Shown piece after piece: positions 11,689-25,380 of a stretch of 64,000 bases of DNA. The notes below the pieces were generated by a model. That model ran no database searches. It worked only from the letters and a program-made list of their open reading frames with translations, and was not told the DNA's origin. The DNA comes from Ramazzottius varieornatus (lineage: Eukaryota; Tardigrada; Eutardigrada; Parachela; Ramazzottiidae), in assembly GCA_001949185.1 (NCBI GenBank), contig BDGG01000026.1, positions 17,765-81,764 on the forward strand. The letters are read 5' to 3'. Within the stretch, counting starts at the first letter, position 1; the number at the start of each line of letters is the position of its first letter. A program made the position numbers and the translations under genes.

Positions 11689-13990
11689 TTACTCGTAGAT
11701 GGCAATGACGACCATCATGGCGATGCCGATCAGCAGCGCAGCAATCTCCATCAAGGACTGCTTGATCTTGCTCTCCATCAGCAGCTCGGGAATGACGCTG
11801 ACCGTGGCAATGTAGATGAAACCACCAGCGGTGAAGGCCAGGATGGGCGACGTCTTGTCTTCCGTCTCCGACACACCGAAGATCAAGCTGACCAGACAAC
11901 CTGCAGGACAAGACTGCATGAGTTACATACGCAACGGCATAAGAGAAAAAATACCAAGTCACATACTGAACGACCAACTAACCGAAATAATTTGGGAGCT
12001 TGGCAGACAATTTCGACCAGATTGTATTGTCAAGTGGCGCACGCCCACAGCCAATTAGACCGAAAGCGTGCGCCACTGGGACAAACTCGACAAGATCGTT
12101 TCCCCAAGTGGCGCACGCTTTCAGTATAATTGGCTGCAAGGTTGCGCCACTTGACAAAACGTTCGGGTCGCGTCTGTTTGCCGAGCTTGCGTTTATGAGT
12201 TTCTTCGAAGTTTAAATTGCTTTACCCAGGAAGGCCCCAACCGCTGTGACGAGCTGAAGCAGTATGGCCTTCTTCTTGGAACACCCGGACTGGACGAGAA
12301 GAGCGAAGTCACCGATTTCATGTCTGAAAAAAAATGAAGCAAATGGAGAAAAAAATAAGTAGTTTAGGCAGGGTAAGAATTCGATACGTACGGAATTTCG
12401 TGAAAGAGTATGGTGAAAGTGGTGATCCAACCAATGTTCTGACCAACCAGGAAGGATGCTCCAATGGCCAAGCCATCGGTGAAGTTGTGGGCAAAGTCAG
12501 CGGCGAAGTTGAGGTAGCCACCAACCTTGATGTCGTTCGGCGAAGGCACAACGGCTTCCTTGTCGTATTCCTCATCGCTCTCCTCTCGTTCCGGCTTGTT
12601 CTTGGCGTCTCGCACCACCGTTGTCTCTTCTGTCACTTGGGTTGTTTCTCTGACGTCGGGATCCCCAGCGGCATGCTTCCGTTCTCGCACAACTTCTGGG
12701 AAGAAAGAAAACTCGAATCAAAATCAGATGTTCTTCCCACGGTTGAAAGTCGCTCTTACCGTAATCTTCTTCCTCTGAGCTCTTTTTCTGGCTTTCTTCC
12801 CCGGAAGACTTTCGGCTGGCCAAGTCCACCTTCTTCTTCTGTACAACCTTGCCTTGTTTCGCAGGACCATGCGAGTGTCCGTGAGAATGTCCATGAGAAT
12901 GGCCTTGAGAATGGCCTTGCGCGCCTTTGACGTGACGGATAACCTGCAATCAAGACAATCAACCGTTACAAAACAACTCAAGGGCCAATGGTCAAGACCG
13001 TGCCCTTGTATTTGGCGAACCAGACGGTGTCTGCGCTTCTGATTACAAATCATCTACGCGAAGGAAAAGCCATACACCTTACTGACCAACAGGGAAATAC
13101 AATTTCGGAATTATTTCTACCTTTTCGACGATGAGGAAGGAGATGATGCCGGCCAAAACCCACAGTCCGACAATGGTGTGTCCGAGATGGTCGTGAACTT
13201 CTTCCTTCTCTTTGTGAATGTGGGTGTGGCCATGGTGGTGGTCAACTTCCGTGTGGCTGTGGCTGTGAGAGTGACCGGGAACCGCGTGAGGAATGAGGTG
13301 CAGGAAGGCATCGCCCAGCAGACTTCCTGATGCGAAAGCCAGGAAAATTCGCAGCAGAGGCTGGCTCGCGGCATCGTTGGCCTCAATGGGGATGAAGAAG
13401 AGAATCAGGAAAGGAGCTAGACTGATGGCTAAGGTGGACAACAGAGCGTTAAGCCAGGCAGAATACGGAACGACGACTTTGGGACGGAGTGGAAGACGTC
13501 CGTGTGTATGTGCATGACCGTGGGCGCCATGGCTGTGCGCACCCTGGGTACGCGCATGCATGTGCCCATGTGCGTGATCGTGTCCGGGTTGACTGTGCGC
13601 ACCCGCTGGGACTTTTACCGTGCGCTCAGTGTGCTCATGGTAGTGCGACTGCGCCTGGCCTCGAGGCGGAGTCTTTACCTGCAGACAACATTCAGTTACG
13701 GTATCAGCTCGCGCACCCGCACCCCAACCTGAACGTTTTCATTCCGAAAGCTAGCACGCAGGTGGTTGCTCCTCACTTACCTGGGCTTGGTTGGCTTGTT
13801 TGGAGTATTTGAAGGAGGCAGGTTCCGCGTGCGCGTGATCATGATCATGGTCGTGGTCATGATGATAGTGATCGTGGATATGTCCAGCTTCCCCGTGAGC
13901 ATGATGATGTCCAGCGTGGCTGGCAACCGGTGAGAAGTCGAGCGCTACCAGGAAGCACAGTGCCAGGAAGACTACTTGCCGGATGCCCAT
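11689..13990 (-). CDS. SLC39A7: ZIP7-type zinc transporter (SLC39A7/Catsup)
   Basis: Six exons, all in phase: 13781-13990, 13121-13678, 12760-12943, 12392-12695, 12226-12323, 11689-11900; 521 residues. ZIP7 releases zinc from the ER/Golgi to the cytosol; the fly orthologue Catsup also affects Notch and dopamine. Visible: an N-terminal signal/TM segment ([15 protein letters not shown]), four His-rich loops ([63 protein letters not shown]), TM segments, the TM4 zinc site HNFTDG, the TM5 metalloprotease-like HEIPHE, and a C-terminal half (PFTAGGFIY-like segment ending VVIAIYE) that matches ZIP7. A long Ser/Glu-rich cytoplasmic loop ([15 protein letters not shown]) holds candidate CK2 sites like those that activate human ZIP7. 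Start chosen at the Met before the signal segment. Confidence 0.95.
11997..12187. repeat. Palindromic repeat family A, complete two-unit copy
   Basis: Begins AGCTTGGCAGACAATTTCGA and ends GTTTGCCGAGCT, so both outer arms are present; two internal hairpins carry AAGTGGCGCACGC and GCGTGCGCCACT. It occupies most of the last ZIP7 intron (11901-12225). Confidence 0.9.
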
Positions 13991-15285
13991 GCTGAATTGC
14001 CCAAACAGGATAGCAGGAGCGAGGCAAGAGTCCCGTGCAAATACGTCCACAATCTGCCGAACTATAATCTGGTATGAACGACGGGAATATAAGACCACGA
14101 GGAAACAAGAGATGGAGAACGAAATACGACAGACTGTTCATCTAAATGAAATCCGCCACGTTAGAACGTTACAGGGCCGTGCCGAGAATCGAGATATTCA
14201 AGGCCGCGCCGGGAGTGCATTGCCCTGTTTCAACAAGCGCAAGACGTACGTACGTTGTACAACTACGGACGAGGATAATGTTAAGCCCGCTGGTGGATTC
14301 TCGTTCGCTCCGTAGAGGCTGTTAGATTCTCAATTCGGCAAATTAATCCTGCTGCTACCTTGGAGACAGCAAACAATTCAAGACAACTGAACAATGCAAC
14401 TAGTGACGTCATCCGCTCGCAGCCACACAGTGGTTACCAGAAACGAATAGTCTCTGTTTCTTTTGAGTTGCCAGTAGCCACGATACTTTCCTACAGTGAT
14501 CGGGGACGAAATCTCAAAACTAATCAAAGGAGACAGCGACGACGATTTGATTGATGTTTACGTGTAATATCAGTGTCGCACTGCTGAACTTTGAAGTCTT
14601 TGCTGATTGAGTTTCAGTTTCACGTTTACAGGTTCTCCAAATTGTCGCACCTTGCAGGCTTCCGTTTGAAGAAAGACTTACCTGTGTGATGCGCGACCGA
14701 GCAGAAGGAAACGCTCTTGAAGCAGCATGTGAAGCCTAGTGATCGCCACGTTCAACAGCAAGTCTTACCTCGGCGCCAATTCATCATCAGATCGCCTCAT
14801 TTAAAATCGCCATCTCGCCTGTCCACGTCTGCATATACAATCTTCACTGTACCCTTCTGTAAAGAGCTTCCTCGCGTTACTTGCAAGAAAGGAAGGATCG
14901 CTTTCGGTCCCAAATGTTGTCTGGAAACTGGTGCAGTTTTGTCCACTCCGAGGCGTCTAATCAACAATCAACAATCAACATACTGGTTGTTTTTCGGGTG
15001 ATTTCTTTCATATTTCGTTAATCCTCATAATCCTCCCACCCACTCCTGCCTTCGCTCTCTCCATCCGCCACACCTTGGCGTGGTTGCTTTGACTTCTTCC
15101 CAGTGAAAACGGAGGTAGGAATAAACTTGTTTGCATCCGAAACTCAAACTCAATCTCAATTGCTCGGTTGAGTTTTCTGTGATTTCACCGTAATTATTTA
15201 TGCTAAAATTTTGAAATGTTGAGTTTTTGCAGGCTTTCTCCTTCTGTACGTTCGCCGAACTTCCTGCTTCGCGCTGTGGTGAAAG
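13991..15285. promoter_or_regulatory. Shared upstream region of ZIP7 (-) and GOLPH3 (+)
   Basis: The two genes are divergent here. A palindromic TGACGTCA (CRE/ATF-type site) occurs at about 14404, and a paired GGGCCGTGCC/GGCCGCGCCGG motif near 14173-14212 resembles a repeat seen elsewhere. A functional role is inferred from position only. An acceptor-like TTTTTGCAG at about 15231 suggests a 5'-UTR intron for GOLPH3. Confidence 0.35.
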
Positions 15286-16951
<1,666 letters not shown>

Positions 16952-17897
16952 AATCCAAACATAGTCACTTTATTCACTTCTTCCGGATATAAAAAAGTTC
17001 ATTTCGGACTTCTGGTTTCTGTGTGAAGTTTCTTTCTTGGGTTGTTTGTCAGGCTAGAGCCGCTTTGATCTTCTCCCTTTTTCCATGTTTTTTTTCCACA
17101 CTGATTGTATTGCTCGAGCTCGATGTCTGTCTTTTCCGCGTCTGCGGCGTCTTCTTGCTTCGATGGCGTAATGCACAGAACGGTTCTTCGGCAGTAGAAT
17201 ACCTCTTACACAAGTTTCTTTGCTATTTACGGATATGACTCAGAATAAAACAGTCGGAACGATGAAAGTTTCCGTGCAACTCAAACTGGGCAAAAACATT
17301 CTTCCGAAGTGGCGCAGGCTTACAGTTCGTAACACTATAAGTGTGCGCCACTTGAGAGAACAGAGCCTACAAGATCGTTGTTCCAAGCAGCGCTCGTTGT
17401 CACCCAGCCACACCGCGAACGTGCGCCACTTGGTGGAGAGATCTTGTCGAGTTTGTCTGCCGAGCTCCTCGAGCCTCCGTGTCTTACACCGTCTTGGGAA
17501 AGTCTCCGGTAATTACAGCTTTGGGTTGCAACATGAATATTCGTGAAGACCTGCCTTAAGGAGAATACGGTAGATGTGCCCCTCTAACGGAAGCCGTCAA
17601 ACCGGCTTCTCCATTTCTCGTCAGACTAATATAGCCACGACTGAATAGAGTTTCGGTTGGTTGATCGAGAAAAGCACCACCGTCGAGTTTGAGCACTGTA
17701 ACTTCCCTTTCACTCTTTACAGTTTCGCGAAGCCGCCGTTCAAGACAGCTATTTGCACCGGTATAGTTCCACAGTATGAAATGGAGTTCTTCTAAAAGCA
17801 GGCGCCAGAAAAGGAATATGGTAAGGGAAGCAGAGTTTTCTAGCTGGGTGAAAAAACAGTAAAAAATCCACCGAATCTAACAAAGAGGAGGAGCTTT
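16952..17897. other. Convergent 3' regions of GOLPH3 and hyccin
   Basis: No gene supported. It holds one family A copy (17285-17467) and AATAAA-type signals near 17244 (+). Confidence 0.4.
17285..17467. repeat. Palindromic repeat family A, two-unit copy
   Basis: Hairpins CGAAGTGGCGCAGGCTTACA/GTGTGCGCCACTTG and GCAGCGCTCGTTGTCACC/AACGTGCGCCACTTGG, right arm ATCTTGTCGAGTTTGTCTGC ending CGAGCT. Confidence 0.9.
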
Positions 17898-19669
17898 TTA
17901 GGAAGTCGGGTCGAGAATTCCGTGGCCCACATCGATCTTGACATTCTCCTCGTACAGCTCCTCGTCTTCCTCATAGTTGGCCTTTCCGCCGCTCTTCCTG
18001 GCGACCTCCACTCCCGCTTCCTCGTCCCGTTCACCTTCGCTCTCCCTGTACGATCGTTCCTCTCCGGGTTTGAGGATGACCGGTATGTCCACCACCTTCT
18101 TCCACCGAAGAGACGACGTGGTCTGCAGGAGAGCACGGTGTTCCAGACCGCCAAAGCACTTGATGGGCGGCACCATCGGCTTGTTAATGTCGTCCTCGGC
18201 ACCACCACGCGCTTCGCCTCGCGCCACGATGGCGTTGGCCAGTAGAATGATCGAAGGCTGCAACAAGTGCTCGCCTTGCTTGGCTATCTCTTTGGTTATG
18301 TCAACAGCTTCAGCTCGGAGAATGACTTGGTAAATCAATACAGAAAGTAAATCGAGATAACCTAAGAGAAACTCTGGCGGGAGAATATTCTTTAGTTTTT
18401 TGGTCGAGTTGGAGAACGTTTTCTGGATCACGAAATCTTTTTCTTGATACGAAGGTCCAGCTCGGAGTTTCACATACTTGCTCAGGCTGCGGAGTATTTC
18501 AAAACGCCGATCGTTCGGAAGAGTTTGCGGATTTTCCTCGTTAACCTGTGAAAATTAATAAAATAGACAAAACGCGCCAGCAAGTGAGAGTCGAACCGAC
18601 GACCACCTGACAACAAGGCATAATTTACGCCTCATCGCTAGCCATATTCAAATTATTACTGATAGCGGTCCGTAACGGTAAAGAATTCGTGATATGATTT
18701 CACCGTTTCGTCTGAAGCTTTTTCGGATGGATTCGTTCCATACACCATCTGGCCGAACTTGAGAACATTCTGTTGACAGGCGTGAGTGTACTTGACGAGA
18801 TGAAGTCCCAGATGTCGCATGAGAGCGCGGAAGACGGTCCATCTGCCCGTGCGAGTCAGCTTGTCGACGAGCCCGACGAACTTCCGGTCCGACAGACGTA
18901 AAACCACATCCTTGTGCTGCGGTTGCTGGACGTGCTCCTTGTTGACATCAAGGTAGCTCTTCTGAAGAAGAAGCGTGCTGAACTCGGAAGAATCGTGGTA
19001 GACGCTGGGAACTGTCAGGTCCGGAATAACGTATGTCACCGTCTGCGAAAATGACAGAAAAAGAAATGAATAAACTCTCATGGTGTCAAGTGAGCAAAAC
19101 GGCGCTCTTATCAATCAAAACAAAAGTTGTTGCCCTTTTCAACTTGCGCATGACGTACGGGCCTCTTACTTCCGGGTGATCAGCTGTGTTTGAATGCCGT
19201 TATAGTTCGACATGTACGAGATAACATATTTGTTTTAGAATTATGATCGCACCTTGGAATGGCCTTTCTCGTCCAAGACAAGGACATTGTAGCATGCGAT
19301 TATCAGGTCTTCCGGACTCAGTCCTTCTGCTTCTGCCCTTTCAGCTGCCCCGTGAGGTGCGTAGCAGCCGTTAAAGTGTCGCCAGATCAAAGGCATGATC
19401 AGCTGCGCGACGAAGCTCATCAAGTCTGCATTGTTCGAGCGGAGACAACGGTATAGTTGTGCATAGAGACGCTCGAGTAGCCCGTACTCCTTGTCGCCGT
19501 TGCTCTGAATGTTGAGGAAGGCGAAAAGGTACTCGCTGATGGCTCCGATCACAGCTTCATCCGCCATAAGAGACTTGCCCAGTGTCGCCAGCTCGGAATC
19601 AGAGTGGATCTTGCGCTTCTCCATCCCACTGACAAACTCGCTGACTTGTCGCGTGGCACTGCCTTCCAT
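17898..19669 (-). CDS. HYCC1: Hyccin (FAM126), PI4KA complex subunit
   Basis: Three exons: 19253-19669, about 18677-19042, 17898-18545; about 476 residues. Hyccin stabilises the TTC7-EFR3-PI4K III alpha complex that makes PI4P at the plasma membrane. Matches to the family: CYNVLVLDEKGHSK joined to TVTYVIPDLTVPSVYHD (human: YNLEIVDKQGHTK... PSLSKPSVYHE), NDRRFEIL, QPSIILLANAIVA (human EPLLVANAI) and LRWKKVVDIPV (human GHRWKRHGNTEL). The C-terminal tail is acidic (EEDEELYEEN) and unlike vertebrates. The donor of exon 2 is uncertain: the frame requires phase 0, and only a weak GTTACG fits; the stronger-looking GTAATA a few bases on would break the frame. An acceptor just before the start Met implies an upstream non-coding exon. 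The intron at 18546-18676 holds a tRNA-like sequence. Vertebrates have two paralogues; the symbol is the family name only. Confidence 0.85.
18577..18651 (-). repeat. tRNA-like sequence (pseudogene or SINE head)
   Basis: On the minus strand, TGGCTAGCGATGAGG (18644-18630) fits a pol III A box and GGTTCGACTCT (18597-18587) fits a B box, at the spacing of a tRNA gene. The anticodon region can form TGCCT/AGGTG around a 7-base loop, but U33 is missing and the acceptor stem does not pair, so it is not an intact tRNA. Confidence 0.5.
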
Positions 19670-19831
19670 GATGAAAACCTGCAATTCAAACAACACTTCG
19701 AGGAACACCACAGAAGCGATCCAGTACGATGCACACCGCGCAGAGAAGTTCCAGGTAAATTGTGGTAAAAAACTGATAACAAGAAAATGTTAGTTTCCAC
19801 TTTCCAGTTTCCTCGCGGGTAGTGCTGGCTA

Positions 19832-20184
19832 ATGCCCCATTCGTGCTTACGCGTCGGCGACAGAAGACAGCAGTGAAAACGGTGAAAAACGGAAAAGGAA
19901 TCTCGAAAGAGCAAAGGCAGTCGGCCAATTCGGACAGGTTGTGGTCTGTGACATGACACCACACCATATGACATGACCTGACCTGACAATCCGTTTCTGC
20001 CGCAGCGGCATCGGAGCATGAACGACAGGCAGTTTTACGGAAAGGTGCAGAGTCAACACTTGGCGAAAAAGTTGTGACATCATGCCTGCGTCAGAAATTT
20101 GCGAACCGTTGGCAGCCGTTTTACATGATTGCAAACTTCTCGCCTTTGACTTATGTCGCCGACGCGTAAGCACGAATGGGGCAT
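19832..20184. mobile_element. Non-autonomous DNA element with 31-bp perfect inverted termini
   Basis: Bases 19832-19862 and 20154-20184 are exact inverted copies (ATGCCCCATTCGTGCTTACG...). The 290-base interior encodes nothing I recognise and contains a TGACATGACC cluster. It lies just upstream of hyccin. Superfamily undetermined; no certain target duplication. Confidence 0.85.
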
Positions 20185-20210
20185 AATGATGAGCAATAAA
20201 CGCAGATGAT

Positions 20211-20843
20211 CCGTGACTGCTGGCAACGATACTGTATACCGATATCCTATCGAAATATATCGAATCTTTGCGATAAGATATGCGGCAGATATCGTATCGA
20301 GAATATTGATATGAAGCTCATATCGAACAACACAACAAGATAGTCGGCGATATCGTATCGCGCCATATCGATATATGATGGATATATCGGTATTTTGCTG
20401 AATGGCAAACTCTCCAGTGATGTCTCGTTTACGGAAGACCATGGTTGATTTCAAAGACCTGATTTTGGCCATGGTGTACCGAGCACACTCCGCCCATTCG
20501 GTTCTGGTACTAATTCTGTTCAGGTTTCCATGTTTTTGAAGTCTTGGTATAGTCATATCTTTGCTGCATCCGACGGTTTCGATCTTACTATTACTTTATG
20601 TGGAAATCGGCTTCATGAGTTTTTGGGATTGAACCAGAGGGATTGCGAAAAAATAAAATTCCAGAAATATCGATATATCGCTGCGATATGATACGATATA
20701 TCGAAAATACGGTGTCGGAAAAATATCGTATCGAAATATCGATATCGAATGAATATTAAAGTCCGCAATAAAATATCTGCCGATATTGTATCGAAAATAG
20801 ATCGTATCGAATTTTATCGTTATTTTGCCAGCGCTACTCACGG
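20211..20843. mobile_element. TATCGATA-rich non-autonomous element, possibly hAT
   Basis: Both ends are rich in ATATCGATATATCG-type palindromes, and the termini are inverted: CCGTGACTGCTGGCAACGAT at the left and TTTTGCCAGCGCTACTCACGG at the right. GCTGGCAA-type termini with ATCGAT-rich subterminal repeats are seen in hAT elements, but I find no clean 8-bp duplication, so the class is tentative. The internal 240 bases (20400-20640) are not repetitive. Confidence 0.6.
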
Positions 20844-21602
20844 GCATACAAGTGCTGCTAAAAGGGGCCTCCGCTTCTCCAGGGCTTGCCGAAATTGCAA
20901 GCCACCGAAAACGGTATGCCCTAACTTCCCTTAGTCATGATCAAACAGTTGGTAACGTGTGCGTGGTGTAGACTTCCACACTGAGACACCCGGTTCAGCT
21001 ATGTCGAGCACGCTTTTTGCAGCTCAGCGGTTACTGGAAAGTTCGAAAATAGATGCCGTATTGTCAAAACAGATCAGCTTATAGTTTCTGTGTATCCCTT
21101 GATTAAATAAAGAGCTGATTTTCAGTTTTCTTAGGGGAGTACATCACATTACGTACGAGGTAAACGGCATAATTCGGGCATGACAATTTCCGACCCATAA
21201 TTCGGGCAACTGTTTTCTCCGTAACGGCTGGACGGATCAGCGTTATTTGTAGTTTGCCGAGTGGAAAAACTCGTTTACGGTAGCCTTAAACAGTTTTGAG
21301 GATGATCTGGTGGACGGAATCCGAAAAGCAGGACTCCCGCCAGAGGAGGGTATCGCTAATGTTAAAAAGCCTACGAAATTAGATTGAGAAGGGCCACAAG
21401 AGGCGCTTGACTCGATTTATTTAACAATCTTTGACGTCATAAAGCTCGTTTGAAGTAAAAACGGACTTTCACATGACAAGACGCTGCTCGATGACGCATT
21501 TCTGCCTGCCGACGAATTTCTGATGCGATACCGCACGGCCATTTCTCACAACAGAACTTTCTCTTGAGGATTCTTCACAGTGCTGTAGTATTTCTCTTCA
21601 GA

Positions 21603-22336
21603 ATGTCGCGCCTTCCCAAGCTCATGATTGCGTCTCAGGTGCACAGAGAACTGGCGATGGAGGCAACTCCTCATGAAGTGAAGAACGGACAGAGTGAACA
21701 GTCCTGCAAAGTTGTACGAAGTAAGTCGCACAACACTGACGAATGGGGACAACCAGCCCAATCCTACTCTCGTCGGTGCTCCAACCAAGCTTCCATCCTG
21801 GGAAGAGGCAGTGACCAGGGAATCCCTTTGAATCGTTACCATTTGCTGCAACTATTCTGTCAGGTGGCTGCCGGTCTGGGTAAGTTTGAAGACACGGTAA
21901 AGAGTTACGAAGTTCAAATCAAGAGTTTGGTTTTACCACAGGTTTGAAGAATCATGGCTTCGACAACAAGTACGTTCGTCGCTTTCTGACTCGTCAATGT
22001 GATCTTTCGCTACAGATTACAACTCTTCCAACCGGGAAAAAGACAGGGAATGGACCACCGTACGCTGTGAAGAGTATATATCCAAGCTGGATTAATTACA
22101 AGAGGATTCCTCGACCGACCAGAGCAAGTGTAGAACCTCGCCGAGACGCTTTCAACACCTCCGAGATGTACGATCGTGTCATAGCCAGGAAAGGTGCCAA
22201 GCATATTCCCTCTCAGTTCGATGGGAACGAGAAGGAAAATGTCACCATTCTGCCTTGCGCAAAATGCTGCTGGAGTCCAGCTGAGGTTTATGGCATTGTA
22301 TGCAGAGGAAGTCCATGTTCAGTCTCGTTTGGATGA
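21603..22336 (+). pseudogene. Pogo-like (DDE_1) transposase, N-terminal part
   Basis: Begins MSRLPKLMIASQVHRELAME and continues after an intron (donor GTAAGT at about 21720, acceptor TTTTACCACAG ending 21941). The later part, ARKGAKHIPSQF then GNEKENVTILPCA, matches the ARKG...G.KEN.TVLAC block that follows the first catalytic Asp in pogo/Tigger/CENP-B transposases. The expected NTDETG motif is replaced by FNTSEMYDR, so the first catalytic Asp is lost. The frame ends at 22336, shortly before the Harbinger insertion. Confidence 0.65.
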
Positions 22337-22780
22337 TACGTTTGGTCTCTGCTATCATGCTGTGAATGTTTCCGGATACATGGATTAGCTCCACTTCGCC
22401 AACTACATCAAGCAGGAAGTTTTCCCAGCCACAACAGACCTCGAGGTAGCGCATAACGTCACTTCTGACATTTCGGTCAATTACAGTACTACTGACACCT
22501 TAGTAAAATAATAAGGGGGTTCAACGGTTGATTACACCGCTGGTGGAATTTCATCCGGTGGAAATGACTCCACCCCTGCCCCTCGCAGTTGGTCTATCCA
22601 TTCCACCGAAAATTACATTCCACCGAAGACTCGGTGTCGACTCACTCCCGAGTAACTCGTAATCCCACCGGCTGACGAAACTTTCGGTTTCTACTTGCAG
22701 AGTGCGGAAGTTTCTTTACAGATATCGTTTTCGTTCTCCATCTTTCTGCACTTCTTGCTCTGTGCTTTTTTATCAGTACT

Positions 22781-23921
22781 GTGGTTACCATGTCCCTGTC
22801 GCAACCGGCTCGTTCCTCTAAACCAACAAGTCAGGAGGCTGAAGTCGTGATAACCGTACCGGTAACTGGAGCAGCAGCCATGCGCCCTTCAAAGTCTCGT
22901 GGACCGCAGTTTCGATGGGCTCATACGACCGCTCAGGACTACCTTCTGCAGTGGATAGAGGAGCCCGGTAACTTGGCTAAGTGGCGTGGTGCCGGGACCA
23001 AGTCGGCAAACGGACAGAGGAGGACGTCCAAAGACACGAAGATCGCTGTTCTTCAAGCTATCGTTGATTACTTGAAAATAAACGGGACCGGAAACGTGTC
23101 GCCAGATTCCGTCAAGTATCAACTCACTGCCCTGGAAAGCTCTTATAGAGACGCTCGATTCTTGTTTGGAACCACAGGGGAAGGTGTGACGGAGGATGAC
23201 ATCCAGCAGAAGATCGTCACGCTCAAAGGTAAAATTGAAACCAAGACAATCAACTGCTCTGACCAGGCTTTTCAGTGGCAAAAGCCTGGTCAGGTTAATC
23301 AAATAATCAACTGAAGTCAGAAGACATCGTGATCCAGCTGATTGACAGATTGGTGTTATGCAACACCAATCTGTGAAAAGTGGAATTCCTTCATGCGAAC
23401 AAAAAATTGTCATTCAAAAAGTCCTGTTTCATCACTTGTGTTTATCTCAACTGGTCTATTTCTTTTACTCCACAGATAAAGTCGAGCAAGCGTGTCCCTT
23501 GTGGAGCCGTCTGCATCCTGTTCTCCGTGACAGTCCAAAGATGGTTACTCCCTATGCAGCGGACAACACTGACGCTACAAACGATGTAGAACTGTTCCTG
23601 TTGGCCAGAGAGATGGACGCAGAAGACGAAGTGGCTGATTTGAACAGTCCGCCTGCTACCGAAAATGTCAACGATGAACTGCCTAGTACGGAACCAGCTA
23701 CTTCAATCCACCAAGTGTCGGTAGCCGAACTTCACGATATGCCAGTACGGAAGAAATTCGTTCCATTTGTTCTGGATTCCCCTACAACTTCAGAAGACGA
23801 TTTTAGATCCGGCATGGACTCCAAGCGTAAAAAGACCAAGTCGAAAGTACCACTCACGTTGAGCGGAAGTAAGAAGTCATTCCCAACACGAAGGAGGTTT
23901 TCTGACCTCCTTCAGCTATAA
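22781..23921 (+). CDS. Harbinger accessory protein (Myb/SANT-like)
   Basis: Two exons in phase: 22781-23228 and 23476-23921 (donor AAAG|GTAAAA, acceptor TTTTACTCCACAG), about 296 residues from the first Met (a second Met follows at 22790). In Harbingers this partner binds the element ends and carries the transposase into the nucleus. The core is a trihelix-like Myb/SANT domain: FRWAHTTAQDYLLQWIEEPG then NLAKWRGAG, DTKIAVLQAIVDYL, VKYQLTALESSYRDARF, followed after the splice by CPLWSRLHPVLRD, a conserved W..L.P...R motif of such proteins. The C-terminal part is acidic then basic (KRKKTKSK, a likely nuclear signal). The frame is intact. The call depends strongly on the neighbouring transposase. 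Confidence 0.75.
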
Positions 23922-25116
23922 AGTTCTCTTTCGTGGCTCGATGGTGATTTGTTCACCAGATGCAGTTCGTCTTGCGAGCTATCGCCCCACTCTGGATTAT
24001 AGTAATCGCTGGTCAGGTTATGCAAAACACAGCATGCACGGATCCAGTAGACTATCTTGCGATGATCTCCAGCCGTGTTCAAAACACCTCTGAGTGCTTT
24101 CAAACTCTGGAATCTTCCTTTCACATGCCATTACAGTGTTCCACCCTGATACGGATCTGTGACAGCCGGAAGTTGAACTTCTCGTTTTCTTTCAGTAGAG
24201 CCGCTGGTTTTTTATAGGACGAGATAACAGTTGATGTGTTGGTGTAGGCGCTATCAGTAAGTATGTACTCTCCTCCTCTGAAAAACTGGGTGGAGAATCG
24301 AGCAAGTTTGGTGCTGGCGAACACTCGATTGTCGTGAGCCGAGCCAAAAAATCCAGCAAACAGGTATCGGGTTCGTCGTTGGTCGTCGCAGAGTGTGAGA
24401 GTATTGATACCGTACTTTGACTTGTGGCTGAAGTAATCTGATCCTTCCAAATTTGGCTTATTTGCGAAAGGGACTAGTGTCCCATCCACGAAACCTAAGC
24501 GATTGGGAAAACCTGACAACTCGAAGATCCGCTTCTTGATGGTTTTCTTTTCGCTTGCATCAGGCCAGAATACGACCTCTTTTTCCAGGCTTAAAATAGA
24601 CACAATCACCCGATTAGTATAAAGAACCACAGCTCCTTCTGACACTCCAAAGTGACGTCCCACTTTCCCCACAGATACTCCGTTACCCGAACAACCAGAC
24701 CTGTAAAGTGCCATCATTAACTGCAGTTGAACAGGGCGCTGAGGATTCTGGATGGTACTCCTGAAACCTCGATGTCCAGCCAAGCGATCCGCCAGATCGA
24801 CAAAAGACTCCGTATACATGCGGACATCTTCTTTGAATCGAACATCGTTCAACCTAGAGAGAATGGTGTCTACAAAATGGGAACTCTTGGGAACAAGCGA
24901 TCTCTTGCGTAGGTAGCGACATCTTCGTAAAAACCGACGTCGGGTCTTCAAAATATCCAAATCGCATTCGTCCGAACTAGTGTCGCTCCAATCTGAAGAG
25001 GATTCTGTGTCTTCGGATGACGATCCCGATGAACAATCCTCTCGTCTCAGACGAAGTAGTTCAATCCTCCGATCTATCTTTTGCAAGAGAACGACTCGTT
25101 CGTTGGCTTGAGGCAT
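23912..25116 (-). pseudogene. HARBI1-like DDE transposase with one frame break
   Basis: The frame from 25116 to 24121 encodes an acidic N-terminus, a helix-turn-helix region (VGRHFGVSEGAV) and the DDE_Tnp_4 nuclease: GFVDGTLVPFANKP (first Asp), LTDSAYTN (second Asp) and RIRVEHCNGM (catalytic Glu region). The family then continues with KGRFQSLK, which is found one frame over in 23912-24124 (KGRFQSLKALRG... CVLHNL). A single missing base in ATG-TGAAAGG (near 24125) explains the shift. Otherwise the protein is complete at about 400 residues, so it is either a very young loss or a base-calling error. Confidence 0.9.
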
Positions 25117-25380
25117 GGTCGATACGATGAGAAATGGAATACTACAAGTAGTGAGGGCTAAATCGGCAGTAAAAATCGAGCTTTTCGAAAATTTACACCG
25201 GTCTCATGTTTGGATCTAAGAGAGGGCGTTCAACGGCAGATGATTTCGTTGAACTAAAACAGTTTTTAACTGGCTGAAAAAGATCGCGGGGGCGGTGCCA
25301 CAAACAAGACCGTTGTTATGTCACCGGCGGTGTAATCAACGGTTGAACCCCATTAATCTGACATCACGATTTTGACTCTA

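Larger units (their letters stand above)
22515..25352 (-). mobile_element. PIF/Harbinger transposon, two genes, nested in the pogo-like element
   Basis: About 2.84 kb. Terminal inverted repeats GGGGTTCAACSGTTGATTAC-ACCGC at 22516-22540 and 25327-25351 differ at one base. A TAA lies at the left junction (22512-22514) and TTA/TAA at the right (25353-25356), fitting the 3-bp TWA targets of Harbingers. It carries the usual gene pair, a transposase and a DNA-binding partner, in opposite orientations with convergent 3' ends near 23915. Confidence 0.92.

Noticed and set aside
12334-12930. 198-codon frame on +
   Set aside because: Antisense shadow of three ZIP7 exons, which match the family on the other strand.
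18577-18651. Calling an intact tRNA gene
   Set aside because: Acceptor stem does not pair and U33 is absent, so only a tRNA-like relic is reported.
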